Shown: positions 23,661 through 31,668 of the stretch, in pieces
Position numbering within the stretch: the stretch's first letter is position 1
How the letters are laid out: each line of letters starts with the position of its first letter
Assembly (NCBI GenBank): GCA_937921035.1
Contig: CALEUL010000044.1
Location: 1-44,338, forward strand
DNA: 44,338 bases
Direction of reading: 5' to 3'
Origin: an uncultured Porphyromonadaceae bacterium
Lineage (GTDB): Bacteria; Bacteroidota; Bacteroidia; Bacteroidales; Muribaculaceae
Made by a program: the position numbers and the translations under genes
Notes under the pieces: model-generated
What the model was told of the DNA's origin: nothing
The model's input: the letters and a program-made list of their open reading frames with translations, nothing else
Databases searched by the model: none

Positions 23661-24764
23661 ATGGAAAACAGAAGAAGTTTCTTGAAGAAGATGGCGCTCG
23701 GTGCCGGCGCTCTGGCATTGCCGAAGGCTGCATTCTCGATGGAAGGGGAGAGAGCCTCCGGAATATACACCGGGGAATCGGATATTGTTACAACTGTAAC
23801 TCCACGTGGCGCCGGCCTGCCGATTACAGGCACGTTCCTCGACGAGATTTCTCACGATATACCGCATCAGAACTGGGGCGAGGCGGAATGGGACGCCGAT
23901 TTCGGCTACATGAAGGCTATGGGAATCAACACCGTTATAATGATTCGTTCCGGCTACCGCAAGTTCATAACATATCCGTCTGAATATCTTATAAAAAAAC
24001 GAGGGTGCTACACTCCGCACATCGACCTGCTCGACATGTTTCTGCGCCTTGCCGACAAACATGGCATGAAATTCTGGTTCGGTCTGTATGATTCGGGGCG
24101 TTATTGGGACACAGGCGACATGACATGGGAGGTCGAGGACAACCGCTACGTGATTGATGAAGTGTGGGAGAAGTACGGTCAGCATCATCCGTCGTTTGGT
24201 GGATGGTATATCAGCGGTGAAATCAGCCGTGCCACCAAAGGTGCCATCGACTCGTTCCACAAAATGGGCAAGCAGTGCAAGGATGTGTCCGGCGGACTGC
24301 CTACTTTCATCTCGCCGTGGATAGATGGTAAAAAAGCTGTCATGGCTTCTGCCTCAGCTCTTACACGCGAAGACGCTGTGAGCGTGCAGCAGCACGAGAA
24401 GGAATGGACGGAAATTTTCGATGGAATACACGATGTTGTGGATGCGTGCGCTTTCCAGGACGGACATATCGATTACGACGAGCTCGACGCTTTCTTTGAA
24501 GTGAACAAACGCATGGCCGACAAGTTTGGCATGCAGTGCTGGACAAATGCCGAATCTTTCGACCGCGACATGCCTATAAAGTTCTTCCCCATCAAGTTCG
24601 AGAAACTGCGTCTGAAGCTCGAGGCTGCCCGTCGTGCCGGTTACGACAAGGCCATCACTTTCGAATTCAGCCACTTCATGAGCCCACAGTCGGCATATAT
24701 ACAGGCACATCACCTCTATAACCGCTATTGCGACTATTTCGATATCCCTGTCCGCAAAGGCTGA
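23661..24764 (+). CDS. DUF4434 (TIM-barrel) secreted protein
   Basis: This 367-aa protein probably folds as a glycoside-hydrolase-like TIM barrel (DUF4434). The N-terminus MENRRSFLKKMALGAGALALPKAAFS is a twin-arginine-type signal. Typical segments are PITGTFLDEISHDIPHQNWGE (about 52-72), WFGLYDSGRYWD, GGWYISGEIS (a conserved-type glutamate), LPTFISPWIDGK and CWTNAESFD. Substrate and catalytic residues are not established; E/D residues in GWYISGEIS and FQDGHID are candidates. A promoter lies immediately upstream and a convergent-gene terminator downstream, so it is a single transcription unit. Confidence 0.85.
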   Translation: MENRRSFLKKMALGAGALALPKAAFSMEGERASGIYTGESDIVTTVTPRGAGLPITGTFLDEISHDIPHQNWGEAEWDADFGYMKAMGINTVIMIRSGYRKFITYPSEYLIKKRGCYTPHIDLLDMFLRLADKHGMKFWFGLYDSGRYWDTGDMTWEVEDNRYVIDEVWEKYGQHHPSFGGWYISGEISRATKGAIDSFHKMGKQCKDVSGGLPTFISPWIDGKKAVMASASALTREDAVSVQQHEKEWTEIFDGIHDVVDACAFQDGHIDYDELDAFFEVNKRMADKFGMQCWTNAESFDRDMPIKFFPIKFEKLRLKLEAARRAGYDKAITFEFSHFMSPQSAYIQAHHLYNRYCDYFDIPVRKG

Positions 24765-24788
24765 AGCACACAATCCTATAACAAGTAA

Positions 24789-24820
24789 CAAGGCCACGGT
24801 TTCTGCAAGCCGTGGCCTTG
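24789..24820. terminator. Bidirectional terminator between convergent genes
   Basis: CAAGGCCACGG (24789-24799) pairs perfectly with CCGTGGCCTTG (24810-24820) over a 10-nt loop. It lies between the convergent DUF4434 and 830-aa genes and is weak in flanking T-runs. Confidence 0.75.
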
Positions 24821-24837
24821 AGTATATCTGAAGTAAG

Positions 24838-27330
24838 TTATTTTACTAAGATTTTAGTTGTGGAGCCTCCCTGCTGGCGCAGGTATATTCCTCCTGCTTC
24901 CGGATGTGCCACCTCGACGCCTTGCATATTAAACCACTTTACGGGAGCATTGTCGATTCTGATATTGGAAACACCTGTTACCGTGCCGTCGGAGTATACA
25001 ATATCGGAACGTGTGGTGTTGCCGTTGCCGTCGGTGTACACGGCACGGACGCCGATTCTCTGTATTTCCAGGTTTTCGTCGAGCATCGATACACTCATAA
25101 CGGTTTTTTTGTCGATTACGGACCAGTCGCTCTCGTCGTAAACAATGTTGGTGTACAGGTAGAAATTATAGTTGTACTCAAAGCCGCTGTATGGAATCAG
25201 AGTTATGTCGTTTTCCAGATCGTATGCTGCACCGTTGAATGTATAAAGAGTATCGTTTACGAATACTTCGTATCCGTAGTTCCACGGGGCAAGACCGCTG
25301 CCTTCGGTGTCGACGGGCATTGCGCCGAAAACCAGATTGTGTTCTTCCGCCTTGTATTCCACATCAAGCGGATTGGCAGGCGTGGCGGCGCGTTCAAGGT
25401 CTGTTTCACATGTTTCGCCGTAAGTGATGGTGTTGCCGCCGGTGCATACCGGACGTATGGCCAGACTCTTGAATGCGGGAATCTCGCTATGGCCCCAAAG
25501 CGACAGAACATATTCGCCGTCGAGTTTGGTAACGAGTGAGGAGCTGTAGTTGACAGCCTGCTCCGACAGACCGATCATGGTAACGTCCGTGCCGTCTCCT
25601 CCTTCGAAGTAATAATCACTGTCCTTGAAGATAAGAGGCTCGCCGTCAAGCAGAATCTCTACAGCCAGCAGCCGCTCGGGGATTGCATTGCCTTCAGTAT
25701 CATTGCCGTCGAATTTAAACCGGATATTATTGTAGTAGTCTTTGAAGTAAACCGGACTGGATGGCTTGGAGGGCACAAATGCCATGTCCTCGAAAGGCTC
25801 GAATCCGGCGGCATAAGTAATGTCTGTGTAGCGTATTTCGTCGTTTGTCTGATATCCGATTCTCACGCCAATGGTTTTTATTTCGTTGAACCGGTCTTCG
25901 TATTCATATAAATAAAGCGTCGGGTATTCGCCTGCATAGAGGCCGTCTACGTCAGAAGTGTTGTAGTACACTTTCTCTGTCGTTTCGGAAAGGCCTTCGT
26001 AATACTCAGGAGCGAATGCGTATGTTTCTCCGTTTACCACAACCTCGCACCAAAGATTGTCGGTGTTTAAAGGCAACCCTTCGACACTTGTATTATTCCA
26101 GTTGAAAACGATGTAAGGAGCGCCGCCGTATGCCCCATAGAAGTTGACTTCACTTGCATTCTTGGGGGTGAGCGATTGATTGAAGTCGCCAAGCAGAACA
26201 TTCCAGTAAACATCGTTCCATACAGCCATGTCGCGGTAGGCACATACAAAAATACCGGCACCTTCCTCCATAGTGAGCAATGTATGGCTTTCATTGAAAC
26301 TCATGGTTACATTCTCGGCCTCCTGATAGTATAACGACTCTCCGTCGAAATATATAGGATTGACCAGGGTGAATTCATACAGGTAAGGATAGTCGCCGTG
26401 ATTATGGTTGCCTATATACTGGTGGGCATTGAATGTGTATGTGTTGTCGCTGTTCTTCGTGCCGACAAGGTAGCTGCCCGGAAGGTAATCCGACAGACCT
26501 CCTACATACAGCTTGTCGCCGCTTACCCCGACGGTGATATCTTTAAGTTCGGTATCGCCGTAATATGTCAGACTGTTGGCGAAGAACTGGCAGTTGAATA
26601 TTTCGGCGTCGGCCGGAAGTTTTTCTTCTGCTATATTTTCAGGCAGCGGGTTGAACACATAATTGGTACCGAAGCATATAATGTCTGTATTCTCGTTGAT
26701 GCCGAGTTCCGCTTCTGCTTCGGTCATTACTATAAAAAAGTAGTTTGGCTTGGATACGTATCGGCCGTTTTCGTCTTTGGTTAGCACAAAAGTATCTACA
26801 ACATCCGGCCAGTCTGTTCCTTCGCTTAGGTAAGCGGCATACATGTATGCTTTCTCGTTATCTTCGGTAGTGTAGATATACTGGCCGGTGTGGAATATCA
26901 CTTCGTCGCCGACAATCTCTCCGGCCGAATAACCCTGTTGGAAGAAATTGAGAGTGAAGGCTTTGGAATAGAACGTGCTGTTGTCCTCCGATACTGTTGC
27001 ATAAGCACCGAAGCCGCCAACATGTGTGCTTCCTAAGTTGGACAGGAAGATATCCACCGACATGGCGTATTGCGAGGTTTTCCCTTCAGGGGCAGTTATC
27101 AGTTCGTCGGCAGATCTGGCGCCTGTAACATCCGGCAATGCATATTTATTTAGCGCTAAATCTCTTTGAGATCCAAGTTCCTCTATGTGATACTTTTCCT
27201 TAAACGATTTTGCCGGTGTCGCTGTATTTTCCGGCTCTTGCAAGTTCTTTGGGGATGCCACTTTCAGAACCTGTGCCGGGGCTACCAATGTTACTGTGGC
27301 CGCGAATGCTGAAAGAAGAAATTTTTTCAT
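24838..27330 (-). CDS. Large secreted protein with C-terminal sorting-type domain
   Basis: This is an 830-aa secreted protein. The signal peptide is MKKFLLSAFAATVTLVAPAQ. The body is rich in Tyr, Asp and Asn with repeated beta-sandwich modules (for example repeats around VEILLDGEPLIF and YEVFVNDTLYTF, and around IKTIGVRIGYQTNDE and IQRIGVRAVYTDG). The last ~50 residues (VKWFNMQGVEVAHPEAGGIYLRQ...) resemble type IX secretion-type C-terminal signals ending in K. A surface attachment or adhesin role is inferred; no catalytic site is seen. It has its own promoter (27394-27424), sharing an operator-like sequence with the upstream secreted-protein operon. Confidence 0.8.
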   Translation of the reverse strand: MKKFLLSAFAATVTLVAPAQVLKVASPKNLQEPENTATPAKSFKEKYHIEELGSQRDLALNKYALPDVTGARSADELITAPEGKTSQYAMSVDIFLSNLGSTHVGGFGAYATVSEDNSTFYSKAFTLNFFQQGYSAGEIVGDEVIFHTGQYIYTTEDNEKAYMYAAYLSEGTDWPDVVDTFVLTKDENGRYVSKPNYFFIVMTEAEAELGINENTDIICFGTNYVFNPLPENIAEEKLPADAEIFNCQFFANSLTYYGDTELKDITVGVSGDKLYVGGLSDYLPGSYLVGTKNSDNTYTFNAHQYIGNHNHGDYPYLYEFTLVNPIYFDGESLYYQEAENVTMSFNESHTLLTMEEGAGIFVCAYRDMAVWNDVYWNVLLGDFNQSLTPKNASEVNFYGAYGGAPYIVFNWNNTSVEGLPLNTDNLWCEVVVNGETYAFAPEYYEGLSETTEKVYYNTSDVDGLYAGEYPTLYLYEYEDRFNEIKTIGVRIGYQTNDEIRYTDITYAAGFEPFEDMAFVPSKPSSPVYFKDYYNNIRFKFDGNDTEGNAIPERLLAVEILLDGEPLIFKDSDYYFEGGDGTDVTMIGLSEQAVNYSSSLVTKLDGEYVLSLWGHSEIPAFKSLAIRPVCTGGNTITYGETCETDLERAATPANPLDVEYKAEEHNLVFGAMPVDTEGSGLAPWNYGYEVFVNDTLYTFNGAAYDLENDITLIPYSGFEYNYNFYLYTNIVYDESDWSVIDKKTVMSVSMLDENLEIQRIGVRAVYTDGNGNTTRSDIVYSDGTVTGVSNIRIDNAPVKWFNMQGVEVAHPEAGGIYLRQQGGSTTKILVK

Positions 27331-27393
27331 ACAGATAGATGTTTAGTTTATCTTGTCTGGAACATGTTTTATAAGATGATTCAAATTTGCGTG

Positions 27394-27424
27394 CAAAAAT
27401 AACATGTGTTTGCGAATTTTCAAA
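27394..27424 (-). promoter_or_regulatory. Promoter of the 830-aa secreted protein gene
   Basis: On the minus strand TTTG (27424-27421), 19 bp and TATTTTTG (27401-27394) fit the Bacteroidetes consensus. The -33 lies inside a 23-bp sequence (27410-27432) that recurs with two mismatches at 29343-29365. Confidence 0.85.
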
Positions 27425-27485
27425 CAAATTGCCATAAAAATAGGAATAATAATAGCAAAAAATCTGCTAAGATGCCGTTTCGACA

Positions 27486-27518
27486 ACAAAGCCCGGCTTG
27501 CGAAATACCGGGCTTTGT
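27486..27518 (-). terminator. Strong stem-loop after the 403-aa gene
   Basis: ACAAAGCCCGG (27486-27496) pairs perfectly with CCGGGCTTTGT (27508-27518), extended by CGAC/GTCG outside a bulge. It lies downstream of the 403-aa gene on the minus strand. T-runs on that side are modest. Confidence 0.75.
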
Positions 27519-27577
27519 CGTGAAAAAAAGTTTTTAAAGAGGCATAATTCCTTTGTATCTCTTAACAATACCGAGAC

Positions 27578-28789
27578 CTAATCGGTGTCCACATTACTCG
27601 GGGTAGTGTATTCGAGGATATTGGCCTCGCCCCATTCTCCAAGGGCGTTTTTACCGGCTGCAATCACAACAATCTCGGTGTCAGGCTCGAAATGCGAGCA
27701 CATAACCTTTTCGGTATATCTGAACCACATTTCGTCGGGAACATCAGGATCTGGCTCTCTTTTTACAAGTGCGATTGCAGCATCCTTGCCCATCTTTTCA
27801 TAATCTGCCTTTGTGAACATCTCCTGACGGTAACGCGCCGTGTTTTCATTCGGTGTAAATTTGAAATATGCGAAAGGCACAAAGAGTATTTCGTAAATAT
27901 TGTCGGGGTTGGGCATCTGATTGATTCTGTAGCCGTCCGGAGTGATGTCTACCCAGGCCGCAGTGCCTCCGCCGCCAAGTGTCCGCATAGCTATGGTCTT
28001 CAGCGGTGATTTTATGCCGTTCTCATCGTAACATACTATCGATAGTTCGTACTCGGTGGCCGGCTTCAGCCAGTCGGGTTGGATTATGGTTTCGGCTGTC
28101 GGACGTTCGTAGCTCAGCATTTCCACTACCTCCTCGAGGCTGCCGACACCCGAGCTGCCAAGCATCTCGAAGTATTCCTGCAATTTGCCTTTCTCATCCA
28201 GATAATAGGCGAAAGAGGGGCAGTCTTGGTTCGGAGTCATGGTAATCTTTGCAGAGGTTTCGGTTATGTCGGCTACTGTAACACTCACATCAGGTTTCCC
28301 GGTAAGGGCAACCTCCGGAATGAAAGTTGCAGTGGAAATATCGCATGGTGCGCCGTACATGTCGAATCCCAGTGAGCAGAATGTATATTCGATGTTCGGG
28401 CGCAGAGGCTCGCTCATATAGAAACTTCCGTTGTTCGGAAATTCACGCACTACGAACGGCATTGTTGCGTCTATGTATGCTGCTAGCTTGGCATCTGTGT
28501 CGAATTGTGCTATTTCGCTGGATGGCACTATTATATTTTTCCATCCCTTGCAATCGTCGGTGGGTGTTAGGGTAGCGTAGACTATGTGATTGTCTGAATC
28601 GACGGATTCCACGCTTACCTCGGCTTTTACGGGACCGTCGACTGTGGCGAAGGTCATCTTGGTGATACGGTCGGTCATATAGGCCGATGTGGAGCCGTCG
28701 GCATGATTAATTATCACCCGGTTAGGCTCTGTTGCAGTTGCGGTCAGCGATATGGCTGCCGCCAGAAAAGAAGTAAGTAATTTATTCAT
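27578..28789 (-). CDS. Secreted protein with fibronectin type III-like modules
   Basis: This 403-aa protein has a signal peptide (MNKLLTSFLAAAISLTATAT). It shows repeated Fn3-like segments: an ITKMTFATVDGPVKAEVSVES stretch, then VTVADITETSAKITMTPNQDC and LKPATEYELSIVCYDENG, where the paired strands and TEYELSI-type turn are typical. No lipobox and no clear C-terminal sorting signal (it ends EYTTPSNVDTD). Surface or matrix function is inferred. The start lies 8 bp after the 155-aa gene, so the two form an operon with the promoter upstream of that gene. Confidence 0.75.
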   Translation of the reverse strand: MNKLLTSFLAAAISLTATATEPNRVIINHADGSTSAYMTDRITKMTFATVDGPVKAEVSVESVDSDNHIVYATLTPTDDCKGWKNIIVPSSEIAQFDTDAKLAAYIDATMPFVVREFPNNGSFYMSEPLRPNIEYTFCSLGFDMYGAPCDISTATFIPEVALTGKPDVSVTVADITETSAKITMTPNQDCPSFAYYLDEKGKLQEYFEMLGSSGVGSLEEVVEMLSYERPTAETIIQPDWLKPATEYELSIVCYDENGIKSPLKTIAMRTLGGGGTAAWVDITPDGYRINQMPNPDNIYEILFVPFAYFKFTPNENTARYRQEMFTKADYEKMGKDAAIALVKREPDPDVPDEMWFRYTEKVMCSHFEPDTEIVVIAAGKNALGEWGEANILEYTTPSNVDTD

Positions 28790-28797
28790 GGAAGATG

Positions 28798-29265
28798 TTA
28801 TTTTGCAAATTTGAAACTCTTGGTGCCTGCTACCGCCACATATACGCCAGTCGACAGATGTGCTACGTCAATGCTTGCGCCGTCGCGTATGTAGACGGAC
28901 ATACACAGTCTGCCCTCTATGCTGTAGATATATATCGATTTGTCCGTGCCGTCGCCTGTTATCCTCAGCTTCTGCGTACGGCGGTCGTAGAACAGCTCAG
29001 TTCCCTGCGGCCTGTCAACGGTTTTTATTCCGCTTTGGCCGTCGAAGGTCAGTTCTGCGATTTCCGACAATGGTATCTCGGTAACAGCAGCCGATATCAG
29101 CGTAATATTCATCTTGCCGTCATGGAAACACACTTCGGTGATATCCGACAGTGGGAATGAATATGTTTTTTGCCACGCCTCCGGAGGTTTCACCACCAAC
29201 GATGTCTGCGCATTCAAGCTCGCAGAAAACACCGTAATCAGAAAACATAGTAGAATCTTTTTCAT
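28798..29265 (-). CDS. Small secreted protein with C-terminal sorting-type domain
   Basis: This 155-aa protein has a signal peptide (MKKILLCFLITVFSASLNAQ). Two related ~30-residue segments (SFPLSDITEVCFHDGKMNI and EIPLSEIAELTFDGQSGI) are followed by a C-terminal beta domain, IKTVDRPQG...IYSIEGRLCMSV...LSTGVYVAVAGTKSFKFAK. The latter resembles type A C-terminal signals of type IX secretion (G-x-Y-x-x near the end, terminal K). It is the first gene of the two-gene operon and has a clear promoter. Confidence 0.7.
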   Translation of the reverse strand: MKKILLCFLITVFSASLNAQTSLVVKPPEAWQKTYSFPLSDITEVCFHDGKMNITLISAAVTEIPLSEIAELTFDGQSGIKTVDRPQGTELFYDRRTQKLRITGDGTDKSIYIYSIEGRLCMSVYIRDGASIDVAHLSTGVYVAVAGTKSFKFAK

Positions 29266-29326
29266 AAAACAGAAATTAAATTAGACGAGTCTGGAATATT
29301 TATATGGAATGATTTATGTTCGTGTG

Positions 29327-29357
29327 CAAATGTATAATATAATTGCGAATTGTCAAA
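29327..29357 (-). promoter_or_regulatory. Promoter of the two-gene secreted-protein operon
   Basis: On the minus strand TTTG (29357-29354), 19 bp and TACATTTG (29334-29327) match the consensus. The -33 overlaps the inverted repeat AATTGT-CAA-ACAATT (29348-29362 region), part of the 23-bp sequence shared with 27410-27432. This suggests a common regulator. Confidence 0.85.
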
Positions 29358-29394
29358 CAATTTGCTATGTAAATTAAAGTATAGGCAGCAAAAT

Positions 29395-30615
29395 ATGGCT
29401 TCGATTAAAATAAAATTCAGACCGTCTACCGTAAAAGGGAAGGATGGCACTCTGTTCTTTCAGATTATTCATCTGAGGCAGGTAAAACATATAAATACCG
29501 GATTGCATATCAGCGGTTCGGAATGGAATGCGCAAGAAGCATCTGTTATCAGTGGAACAGCAGATTCCTCTGAAAGGGCTAAATATCTGGCTTTTATAAA
29601 GAATAACCTTACTATACAGCAGAAAAAATTATTGGCCGTAATTTCGGAGTTGGAAAAACACGGGAATTCGTATACGGTGGAGGATGTGGTTAAGGCTTAT
29701 AATGCACCCGTAGTGATAATGGGTTTAGTATCGTTTACGCGACGTCTGATCGAGGATATGAAGAAAATAGACAAGAAAGCTACTGTCAAGCGATTCGACG
29801 CAACTCTGAACAGCCTGCTGCGATACACAGACGGGAACGAGGTCGCTTGGATGGACTTGACTTCCACCTTCGTTCTCGGATATGAAGAATTTCTTATAAA
29901 ACGCGGTTTGTGCCGGAACTCGACATCATTCTATATGCGTAACTTGCGGGCTATTGTAAATCGGGCCATCGAACAGGATTTCGAGGTGCCGCGTAATCCG
30001 TTCAAGCATGTATACATGGGAGTGGACAAAACCGTGAAAAGAGCCGTCAGCCTTGATGTAATCCGGAAAATCCGCGATATCGACCTATCTGGGCATCCGT
30101 CGCTCGACTTTGCACGCAAGGTATTTATGTTCGCCTTTTATACCCGTGGAATGTCGTTTGTGGACATTGCCTTTCTAAAGAAAAGCGCATTGAATAATGG
30201 AGCAATTACGTATTCTCGCCGAAAAACCAGACAGCAGCTCACGGTTAGGATAGAGCCTGCGACAAGGAAGCTGATCGATAGTTTCGGAGAAAGCAAGACG
30301 GCATTCCTGCTGCCAATATTAACCGATGATGTAATTGACTTCCGGCAACAGTATGAGAACGCTTATTTTCGCATAAACCGGAATCTCCAGAAGGTTGGAC
30401 AGATGCTTGGTCTCGATACCAAACTCACACTGTATGTGGCGCGCCATGCATGGGCCAGCATCGCCCACTCGAACCATGTGGCACTATCTACCATCAGCAA
30501 AGCAATGGGACATAATTCGGAAAAGACAACAATTATTTACCTACAATCGCTTGACACCACCGCTGTCGACAAGGCGAACAGCGATATCATCCGTATGATA
30601 AATAAAAGAAAATGA
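29395..30615 (+). CDS. Tyrosine recombinase (probable promoter invertase)
   Basis: This 406-aa site-specific recombinase is most likely the enzyme that flips the adjacent promoter. From ATG 29395 (an upstream TTG at 29350 is in frame), the N-terminal arm-binding domain (IKIKFRPSTVKGKDG...) and core-binding SAM-like domain (about 100-200) precede the catalytic domain. The catalytic residues are R251 (YTRGMS), the pair R350-H351 (YVARHAWAS), H373 (MGHNSEKTT) and the nucleophile Y382 (IIYLQSL). Bacteroidetes capsule loci often carry a local tyrosine recombinase immediately upstream of the invertible promoter and upxY, which is the arrangement here. The gene ends 106 bp before the left inverted repeat. 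Confidence 0.92.
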   Translation: MASIKIKFRPSTVKGKDGTLFFQIIHLRQVKHINTGLHISGSEWNAQEASVISGTADSSERAKYLAFIKNNLTIQQKKLLAVISELEKHGNSYTVEDVVKAYNAPVVIMGLVSFTRRLIEDMKKIDKKATVKRFDATLNSLLRYTDGNEVAWMDLTSTFVLGYEEFLIKRGLCRNSTSFYMRNLRAIVNRAIEQDFEVPRNPFKHVYMGVDKTVKRAVSLDVIRKIRDIDLSGHPSLDFARKVFMFAFYTRGMSFVDIAFLKKSALNNGAITYSRRKTRQQLTVRIEPATRKLIDSFGESKTAFLLPILTDDVIDFRQQYENAYFRINRNLQKVGQMLGLDTKLTLYVARHAWASIAHSNHVALSTISKAMGHNSEKTTIIYLQSLDTTAVDKANSDIIRMINKRK

Positions 30616-30721
30616 AAACAATGAAATGAAAATTGGAGCTTATGGCGTTTTTGTAAAATCCGGAGAAATAGTTAGGTCAGTTTAGAAAAAGAAATAGAAA
30701 AATGTGTTTAGTAAAAATGTA

Positions 30722-30745
30722 AGTTTCTTCGGGAGAAACTGATGC
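30722..30745. repeat. Left inverted repeat of the invertible promoter (IR-L)
   Basis: This is a 24-bp element, the exact reverse complement of 30916-30939. Its core AGTTTCT-TCGGG-AGAAACT is itself a 7-5-7 dyad, as expected for a pair of recombinase-binding arms around a crossover spacer. Confidence 0.92.
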
Positions 30746-30915
30746 TTTGAGATTGCAAAGTTACTCAATTTATTGGAAACAATGGCTTTTATGGAGATAA
30801 AATTTTATAGGAGGCAACGAAATTCTCTCTCTTCGGGATGTTTTCTCAAACAAAAATTTTACAAATAAACAATTCTCAATTGCCGACGTGTTGATTTCCA
30901 ATAAGTTTGGTTGTT
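30746..30915. promoter_or_regulatory. Invertible promoter segment (170 bp)
   Basis: This segment is bounded by the exact inverted repeats and carries the promoter at 30879-30909 pointing toward upxY. A TAACTTTG element pointing the opposite way lies at 30756-30763 near the left end, without a good -33. TTATTGGAAA-like sequences occur near both ends in inverted orientation. It is AT-rich with no gene. Inversion would turn the rightward promoter away from upxY (OFF). Confidence 0.85.
30879..30909 (+). promoter_or_regulatory. Rightward promoter within the invertible segment
   Basis: ATTG (30879-30882), 19 bp and TAAGTTTG (30902-30909) fit the Bacteroidetes -33/-7 pattern. Transcription would begin near the right repeat and run to upxY 200 bp on. 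In the orientation read here the locus would be ON. Confidence 0.7.
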
Positions 30916-30939
30916 GCATCAGTTTCTCCCGAAGAAACT
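30916..30939. repeat. Right inverted repeat of the invertible promoter (IR-R)
   Basis: This is the exact 24-bp reverse complement of IR-L. Its core is AGTTTCT-CCCGA-AGAAACT, so the spacer is reversed relative to IR-L while the arms read the same. Confidence 0.92.
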
Positions 30940-30994
30940 GATGTGTTGAGAGCCGAGAACACCAATAACTCGATGAACCTATCAATGGCAATTC

Positions 30995-31032
30995 AAAGAG
31001 GTAAACTAATCATTAAAAACCTCTTTCTTTTT
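30995..31032 (+). terminator. Intrinsic terminator (attenuator) in the upxY leader
   Basis: AAAGAGGT (30995-31002) pairs with ACCTCTTT (31019-31026) and is followed by CTTTTT. It lies between the invertible promoter and upxY, so it would stop the transcript before the operon unless read through. UpxY-type proteins are known to relieve premature termination in such leaders. Confidence 0.7.
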
Positions 31033-31047
31033 AGGATAAATGTAGAA

Positions 31048-31082
31048 CTGCTTAAAGCTCAGCGTCTTCTGAGTTTAAGCAG
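31048..31082 (+). promoter_or_regulatory. Second leader stem-loop upstream of upxY
   Basis: CTGCTTAAAGCTCAG (31048-31062) pairs with CTGAGTTTAAGCAG (31069-31082), leaving one bulged base and a 6-nt loop. No T-run follows, so it is not a classic terminator. An antiterminator-recruitment or RNA-stability element is possible; it sits 38 bp before upxY. Confidence 0.6.
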
Positions 31083-31119
31083 GACTTGAAGAATTGCCTG
31101 TAAGCTTCAGAAGCCACTG

Positions 31120-31659
31120 ATGGAGCCCTCCGAAAAACAATGGTTTGTAATGCGCGATTTAAAGCGCAGAAACTCAAATAACCTTGCCGTCTATGATCTG
31201 TGTAAAGCCGGTCTGGAGGTATTCACCCCGATGACACAGATGATTATGACCATTGGTGGACGGCGACAAAGGCGGGATGTTCCTGTAATTCAGGATTTAT
31301 TGTTCGTTCACGAGACAAAAGAAATACTTGAGCCATTTGTAGCTAAGTTTCCGACCCTTCAATTCCGTTATCTTTTCGGCAAAACGAAAAACGAGCCGAT
31401 GACAGTTCGAAGTGAGGAAATGGAGAAATTCATTTTTGCTGTCAACAACACTGAAGCACCGCTATATTATATGCCGGGTGAAGTTACAACCTCTATGTAC
31501 GGCAAAGAAGTACGTATCATGGGCGGAATGCTTGACCAATACGAAGGTCGGCTGCTTTCAGTGAAAGGCATGAGAAAGCGCCGTCTCATCGTGGAATTGC
31601 CCGGTCTGATAACAGCCGCAGTGGAAGTAGAACCGGATTTTATCCAGATTATCAAATAA
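31120..31659 (+). CDS. UpxY-family transcription antiterminator (NusG-like)
   Basis: This 179-aa NusG/RfaH-related protein has an NGN domain at about 6-105: QWFVMRDLKRRNSNN starts the fold, GLEVFTPMTQMI and RRDVPVIQDLLFVHET continue it. A KOW-like C-terminal part (GKEVRIMGGMLDQYEGRLLSVKG, about 125-147) is followed by RRLIVELPG. UpxY proteins of Bacteroides prevent early termination in their own capsule-locus leader. Its position as first gene after a phase-variable promoter and an attenuator fits this. The next gene begins 9 bp later. The call is firm at the family level; specificity for this locus is inferred. Confidence 0.9.
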   Translation: MEPSEKQWFVMRDLKRRNSNNLAVYDLCKAGLEVFTPMTQMIMTIGGRRQRRDVPVIQDLLFVHETKEILEPFVAKFPTLQFRYLFGKTKNEPMTVRSEEMEKFIFAVNNTEAPLYYMPGEVTTSMYGKEVRIMGGMLDQYEGRLLSVKGMRKRRLIVELPGLITAAVEVEPDFIQIIK

Positions 31660-31668
31660 TTTTTAGCA

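Noticed and set aside
30616..31119. CRISPR-like repeats
   Set aside because: Only two repeats in inverted orientation, explained by promoter inversion; no spacer array or cas genes.
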